Both the position numbers and the translations under genes were made by a program. Source: Chlorobiota bacterium (GTDB taxonomy: Bacteria > Bacteroidota > Bacteroidia > Bacteroidales > F082). From it: a stretch of DNA of 8,747 bases. Of this stretch, positions 4,336 to 8,747 are shown piece by piece; the stretch's first letter is position 1; every line of letters starts with the position of its first letter. Location of the stretch: positions 1 to 8,747 of the forward strand of contig JAUXBM010000057.1 of the NCBI GenBank assembly GCA_030619415.1, read 5' to 3'. The notes under the pieces were generated by a model. The model made no database searches. It was given only the letters and a program-made list of their open reading frames with translations, and was not told where the DNA came from.

Positions 4336-7300
4336 GTGAAACCGGCTGACAAAAATAACAAATCAGGTAATACTCCTCCGGGTGATCCACCGGAGGTTTC
4401 ATCAGATGCTACGCGCTCAGCCGGGTCGTTAGCCAGGCAAGATGTAAGCCGGAAAAAGCGTTGGAGAAAACTACTTAACATTTTCTTTACATTCCTTCTT
4501 GTATTGATATTGCTGCCGCCAACAATGGGTTTGTTGTTCAACGATCCTTTTGTCCAATCCCTGTCGGGTAGATTTGTCACCAGTATATTTTCAAAAATGA
4601 TCGGTAATCATGCCTCCATTGATGCGATCAAAGTCGGCTTGAGAGGTAGAATAACCTTGCGGGGAATCCTTTTAAAAGATCATCATGACAGTACGATGAT
4701 ACGAATTGATTACCTCAAAGCTTACCCCGTATTTGTTGACTGGGAAACAGTTGGGCTTGTTTTTTCGCGATTGGAATTAGATGGTGTGGAATTCAGGCTT
4801 GCTAAGTATCTTAATGAAGAGGAATTTAACCTGAATCAACTGATCGATAAATTTAAGAGCAATGATTCAATTCCACCAGATGAAAATACAAAGGAGGGTA
4901 ACTTCAAATTGCGATCAAAGAAATTATTCCTGTCGAATGCTGTATTTCACCTGTATGATGAAAACAGGGAGTATGATAGCACAAATGGGATGGATTATGC
5001 CAACATGCGGTTTTACGACATAAACATAACTGCCACAAAATTCAAAATAATAAATGATTCCCTAAACTTTATAATTGACAGCATGTCAACCGTTGAACGT
5101 TCTGGAATAACGATTACTAAAATGTCAACAAATCTTAGCATCAGTTCATCAGGTCTTCATGCTAAACAATTGCTTATAAAGGTTGATAACTCGAACATGG
5201 ACCTGGATTTTGGGTTTAATTACAGTTCTTATAAATCATATTCAGAATTTATCGATTCTGTAGAAATGTATGCCAACATAAGGCCATCAACCATTATGAT
5301 ATCGGATATTGGTTACTTCGCAGAGGTGTTGGAAAAAATGCCCAATCTTGTTGGCCTGACAGGTGAGATGACTGGCCCTGTGAGCAACCTCAAAGGGAGC
5401 AATCTCAAGGTCCATTATGGTGAACAAACACGCATTTCTGCCGATGCAAGTATTGTAGGCCTCCCCGATTTTTATACCTCAAAAATAGTGGCAAACATTG
5501 ATGAAATTAGTACTAACTCATGCGAGCTAAGATCTTTTCATTTGCCAATTGCCGAGAAAAACTTAGACTTTACGAAATACCTTTCATGTGATGACCGGGT
5601 TTCGGCCAGTATTGTATTCGACGGATATTACGACAATTTCAATTCAGATATCACACTGAAAGCAACGGAGGGAACAATAGATGCGAAAGTTTCTTACACC
5701 AATATCAAAGATGATACGCTGCATTTTGAATTAATAGCAACAGGCGACACAATTCAGATTGGAAAGTTACTTGATATGCAGGATTTGTTAGGCAATGTGA
5801 ACATGAAAGTAAGCTTCAAAGGGAATGGGAATTCCTTTGACGATATGTTGGTTGAAGGCAATGGAACGCTACACTCTATGGATTTTAACGGTTATAACTA
5901 CAGGCTGGTTGGTTTTCAAGGCGCGTATTTTGAAGACACAGTTAAGGGATACGTACGAATTGGTGATAAACACTTGATGTTGACTGCAGAAGGCTTTGCG
6001 GCCATCTATGGTGAACCCGTAATTTACACCAAAGTTGATATCCTGAGAGCTAATCTTGACAACCTCAATATGTGGTCGGATCAGGATTTTAGCCTGGCAA
6101 CGAAAGCGACCGTAAAACTGAAGGGCCTTCAGTTGGATGATATGACAGCCTCAATAAAACTGGATAACAGTACGCTGACTTTTGGTCAGGATTTTTACAA
6201 AGTCAAGGAGATCGCGTTGTATAAATCAATCGATAAGAATGATGTGCACAAGCTCTCCCTGAAATCTGATTTCGCAGATCTTGACATCACCGGGAAGTAC
6301 AGCATCACCACTTTACCCGACAAGTTCTTTCAGTTGCTGAACCACCACATAAATGTCTTCCCCCAGACGCCCGATTCATTGAAAGTTGAAAATCAATTTG
6401 CCGATATAAAACTTGATTTGAAGAGAAGCGATTTGCTCGAAGAACAATTCGTGCAGGACCTGATTATCTCAACGCCAACTGCGTTTAATGCCCGGCTAAA
6501 TTTTGATAAGAATGAGCTTACAGCAGAGGCAATTGTCGAGAAGATCATTTACAAAAGTGTAGAGTTTAGAGACAATATTTTCGAAGTTAAGCCCAACGAC
6601 AATAGACTGACGCTTAATTTCAGTACGAAAAACTTAATCTTTAAAGACAGCACGGAGCAAGATAAGATGGTTTTTGGCCTGGATGGATTTCGGTTGGCGG
6701 CCTCCGCCGGTGACGATAGTCTTTACTACAACATTAACTGGAATAACAAAGATGCTGAAATAATAAATAAGGGCGATATCCGCGGTTATTATGCCAAACA
6801 TGATCAGGCAACCAGGCTTAAAATTGAGAAATTGGATTTGATAATCAATGATACATCATGGCGAATCAACCCTGAAAATTTGGTTATTATCGACAGCTCA
6901 GGAACCAGGTTTAACGACATGGCCATTTTTGGGGGTACTTCGGAACTGAATATCAATGGGGATTACCCAAGGGCAGATCGCGATACCTTGCAAATCGTAT
7001 TCAAACAATGGAACCTGTCTAATTTTGACATCGTTACCCAATTGCTGGGTTTAGACCTTGATGGCATCATCAATGGTGAAATTGAGTTTTCAACGGCCAA
7101 TAATAACCCGACCATTATATCAGATTTAAGAATTGCAAATCTCGCGTTCAACAAGGAATACCTTGGAGATGCCACTATTTTGAATACCTGGGACAATGTT
7201 AACAATTCTATTTATGTAAAATCTCATGTTGATCGAAAGGGAAATTCCGGAGTTGGGAAAGTCATTTCTATTGATGGTTATTATTTTCCATTCAAAGATG

Positions 7301-8747
7301 AAGATGCAATTGATCTGAACATTGTTTTCAATCGCTTTAAGCTCAGGGCCATTGAGGCGTTTGTTGCAGATTTTGTTACGGAGATTGAGGGCGTAGCCAA
7401 CGGGAAATTAAAATTGACAGGTACGCTGGAAAAGCCTGTTCTGGTGGGCGAAGTCGCTAACAATCGAGCAGCTATGCGCATCAATTATTTGAACACAAAA
7501 TATTCATTCTCAAACAAGATATATTTCGAAAAAGACAGGATCAATTTTGATGAACTGGTGATTTATGATAAGTTTAATAATTCGGCAAATGTTGATGGCA
7601 GCCTCAGGCACACCTATTTTTCTGACTCAAGGTTTGATGTGCGCATAATCACCGACAAATTTCTCTTTATCAATACCACCAGTAAAATGAATGATATTTA
7701 TTACGGAACAGCCATCACGTCAGGAGACATTAAGTTAAGCGGAAGACCGAATAATATCAAACTCGATATTGATATTGTGTCGAAGAGTGGTACCGATGTG
7801 AGTTTGCCACTGGATTATTCCGTTGAGATATCCGACAAAGATTATATCATTTTTATTGAGCCGGAACCCGATACGATTGGTTTTGGAGAAATTGCACTGG
7901 AGAAAAAAGTAGAAAAGAAAGAGGATAAAAGCAACTACGAAATCAACCTTGTTACAGAGCTCAATCCTCAAGCAAAGATTAAAATTTTTCTGCCATCCGA
8001 CATGGGACGAATTGAAGCCGAAGGAAAAGGTGATTTAAAAATGAATGTTAAATCCAATGGTGATTTTTCCATTGTTGGGGATTATGTGGTTGAGAAAGGC
8101 TTGTTTCATTTCTCGCTGGCTAACCTGGTTCGTAAACGGTTTGAACTTGTAAGGGGCGGCAGAATATCATGGACAGGTGATCCTTACGCCGCCAATGTGA
8201 ATATTCAGGGTTTGTACAGGTTAAGAACCAACCTGAGTAGCCTGGGGGTAGTCATCGACACATCTGCAAATTACACAAATAAGGCAGTGGTTGAGTGCTA
8301 TATAACCCTGAAAAATAAATTGATGAATCCCGATATTGCATTCGATATTAGATTTCCTGATCTCGATCCTGATATGCTGCGAATGGTTTATGCGAATCTG
8401 GATACAACTAACAAGGCCCTGATGAACGAACAGATGATCTCGCTTCTGGTGCTGGGCACTTTCAGTTACAGCAATTCCGCCAATATCGATTTAGGTACAG
8501 CTTACTATAGTGTGCTGTCAAACCAGCTGAGTAGCATGCTTTCAAAAATCAGTGATGATTTTGATATCGGCGTGAATTACCGGCCTGGAGATAAAGTATC
8601 GCAGCAAGAGTTTGAGGTGGCCCTCTCAACCCAGTTACTTGACGACCGATTGATGATTGAAGGACAGTTTGGAATGACATATGATCAGATAGATAAAACG
8701 GCCAGTAACCTGGTTGGCGATGTTGATGTTGGATATAAACTAACAGA
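4336..8747 (+). CDS. tamB: TamB-family translocation and assembly module protein (3' end outside window)
   Basis: A very large envelope protein, 1470 codons visible without a stop. TamB/AsmA-like proteins are anchored in the inner membrane and span the periplasm as a beta-rich groove, helping outer-membrane protein assembly and phospholipid transport. Residues 1-45 are a polar, Pro/Ser-rich cytoplasmic tail; 46-66 are a membrane anchor (LLNIFFTFLLVLILL...). About 70-1240 are repeated beta-strand segments, and from about 1245 comes the TamB C-terminal domain with WTGDPYAANVNIQGLYRL (GDP at 1281-1283) and NEQMISLLVLGTF (1364-1376). The last visible motif, VGDVDVGYKL, normally lies near the end, so probably fewer than 100 residues are missing. 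The best start is the GTG at 4336, the only common start codon between the upstream TTG at 4249 and the anchor; the first in-frame ATG (4525) would cut the anchor. Divergent from tsaD with a 5-base gap. Confidence 0.93.
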   Translation, partial: MKPADKNNKSGNTPPGDPPEVSSDATRSAGSLARQDVSRKKRWRKLLNIFFTFLLVLILLPPTMGLLFNDPFVQSLSGRFVTSIFSKMIGNHASIDAIKVGLRGRITLRGILLKDHHDSTMIRIDYLKAYPVFVDWETVGLVFSRLELDGVEFRLAKYLNEEEFNLNQLIDKFKSNDSIPPDENTKEGNFKLRSKKLFLSNAVFHLYDENREYDSTNGMDYANMRFYDINITATKFKIINDSLNFIIDSMSTVERSGITITKMSTNLSISSSGLHAKQLLIKVDNSNMDLDFGFNYSSYKSYSEFIDSVEMYANIRPSTIMISDIGYFAEVLEKMPNLVGLTGEMTGPVSNLKGSNLKVHYGEQTRISADASIVGLPDFYTSKIVANIDEISTNSCELRSFHLPIAEKNLDFTKYLSCDDRVSASIVFDGYYDNFNSDITLKATEGTIDAKVSYTNIKDDTLHFELIATGDTIQIGKLLDMQDLLGNVNMKVSFKGNGNSFDDMLVEGNGTLHSMDFNGYNYRLVGFQGAYFEDTVKGYVRIGDKHLMLTAEGFAAIYGEPVIYTKVDILRANLDNLNMWSDQDFSLATKATVKLKGLQLDDMTASIKLDNSTLTFGQDFYKVKEIALYKSIDKNDVHKLSLKSDFADLDITGKYSITTLPDKFFQLLNHHINVFPQTPDSLKVENQFADIKLDLKRSDLLEEQFVQDLIISTPTAFNARLNFDKNELTAEAIVEKIIYKSVEFRDNIFEVKPNDNRLTLNFSTKNLIFKDSTEQDKMVFGLDGFRLAASAGDDSLYYNINWNNKDAEIINKGDIRGYYAKHDQATRLKIEKLDLIINDTSWRINPENLVIIDSSGTRFNDMAIFGGTSELNINGDYPRADRDTLQIVFKQWNLSNFDIVTQLLGLDLDGIINGEIEFSTANNNPTIISDLRIANLAFNKEYLGDATILNTWDNVNNSIYVKSHVDRKGNSGVGKVISIDGYYFPFKDEDAIDLNIVFNRFKLRAIEAFVADFVTEIEGVANGKLKLTGTLEKPVLVGEVANNRAAMRINYLNTKYSFSNKIYFEKDRINFDELVIYDKFNNSANVDGSLRHTYFSDSRFDVRIITDKFLFINTTSKMNDIYYGTAITSGDIKLSGRPNNIKLDIDIVSKSGTDVSLPLDYSVEISDKDYIIFIEPEPDTIGFGEIALEKKVEKKEDKSNYEINLVTELNPQAKIKIFLPSDMGRIEAEGKGDLKMNVKSNGDFSIVGDYVVEKGLFHFSLANLVRKRFELVRGGRISWTGDPYAANVNIQGLYRLRTNLSSLGVVIDTSANYTNKAVVECYITLKNKLMNPDIAFDIRFPDLDPDMLRMVYANLDTTNKALMNEQMISLLVLGTFSYSNSANIDLGTAYYSVLSNQLSSMLSKISDDFDIGVNYRPGDKVSQQEFEVALSTQLLDDRLMIEGQFGMTYDQIDKTASNLVGDVDVGYKLT
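4350..4357 (-). promoter_or_regulatory. Probable tsaD promoter, -7 element
   Basis: The minus strand reads TATTTTTG, a full match to TAnnTTTG, 19 bases upstream of the tsaD ATG, giving a leader of about 12 bases. No well-placed -33 TTTG is visible; the nearby GATTTG is too close. The element lies within the first ten codons of the divergent tamB. If used, it also argues against the longer tsaD start at 4402, because that ATG would be upstream of transcription. Confidence 0.5.

Noticed and set aside
4331..4402. 24-residue N-terminal extension of TsaD from ATG 4402
   Set aside because: The extra residues have no counterpart in the family, lie antisense to tamB codons, and the likely -7 element at 4350-4357 lies downstream of this ATG.
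4305..4580. 91-codon minus-strand frame between tsaD and tamB
   Set aside because: Antisense to the tamB N-terminus and in a different frame from tsaD; composition is not protein-like.
6963..7971. Three minus-strand frames of 67-80 codons inside tamB
   Set aside because: The plus-strand tamB frame is continuous with strong family motifs; these are antisense shadows.
1..8747. CRISPR array, tRNA/rRNA, complete insertion sequence or prophage
   Set aside because: No regularly spaced direct repeats, no cloverleaf or rRNA-like stretch, and no transposase or phage structural gene is visible on either strand.

Overview
The window reads as a Bacteroidota chromosome fragment, most like the Bacteroidales/Marinilabiliales side. 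The evidence is gene content (a TsaD gene back to back with a large Bacteroidota-type TamB and a small RRM-family RNA-binding protein), few Shine-Dalgarno sequences, and TAnnTTTG-like -7 promoter elements upstream of hicB and tsaD. This is inferred from family knowledge, not from a database search.

Left end (1-585): a minus-strand operon, hicB then hicA, encodes a HicAB-type toxin-antitoxin pair. Four bases after the hicA stop, another minus-strand reading frame starts. Its first 19 codons look like the N-terminus of a large MmeI-like type IIG/IIL restriction-methylation enzyme. The similarity ends abruptly at about position 65, where an unrelated plus-strand coding tail ends on the opposite strand. 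This looks like a broken restriction gene at a rearrangement junction.

Gap (586-1067): no convincing gene. It holds the hicB promoter, a sharply bounded GC-rich block with a strong hairpin, a near-perfect palindrome (together possibly a REP-like repeat), and then AT-rich sequence leading into the next gene.

Middle (1068-2900): a stand-alone plus-strand radical SAM protein with an N-terminal cobalamin-type domain. It is closed by a 13-bp GC-rich hairpin that includes the last codons and the stop. A second, two-tier hairpin follows, then AT-rich spacer.

Right half (2901-8747): the minus strand carries the RRM-type RNA-binding protein gene and tsaD (tRNA t6A37 synthesis). tsaD is divergent from a very long plus-strand tamB gene that fills the rest of the window and runs off its end. 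The tsaD ATG and the probable tamB GTG are only five bases apart, so each gene's promoter must lie inside the other's coding sequence or its 5' end. TamB is an envelope protein (inner-membrane anchor plus a long periplasmic beta-rich body), TsaD is a core translation factor, and the RRM protein is a probable post-transcriptional regulator. They share a locus but no obvious pathway.

I see no tRNA, rRNA, CRISPR array, complete insertion sequence or prophage. I do not see a clearly new multi-gene system. The most informative places are the restriction-gene remnant behind hicBA, the two repeat-like hairpin blocks, and the compressed tsaD/tamB start region.
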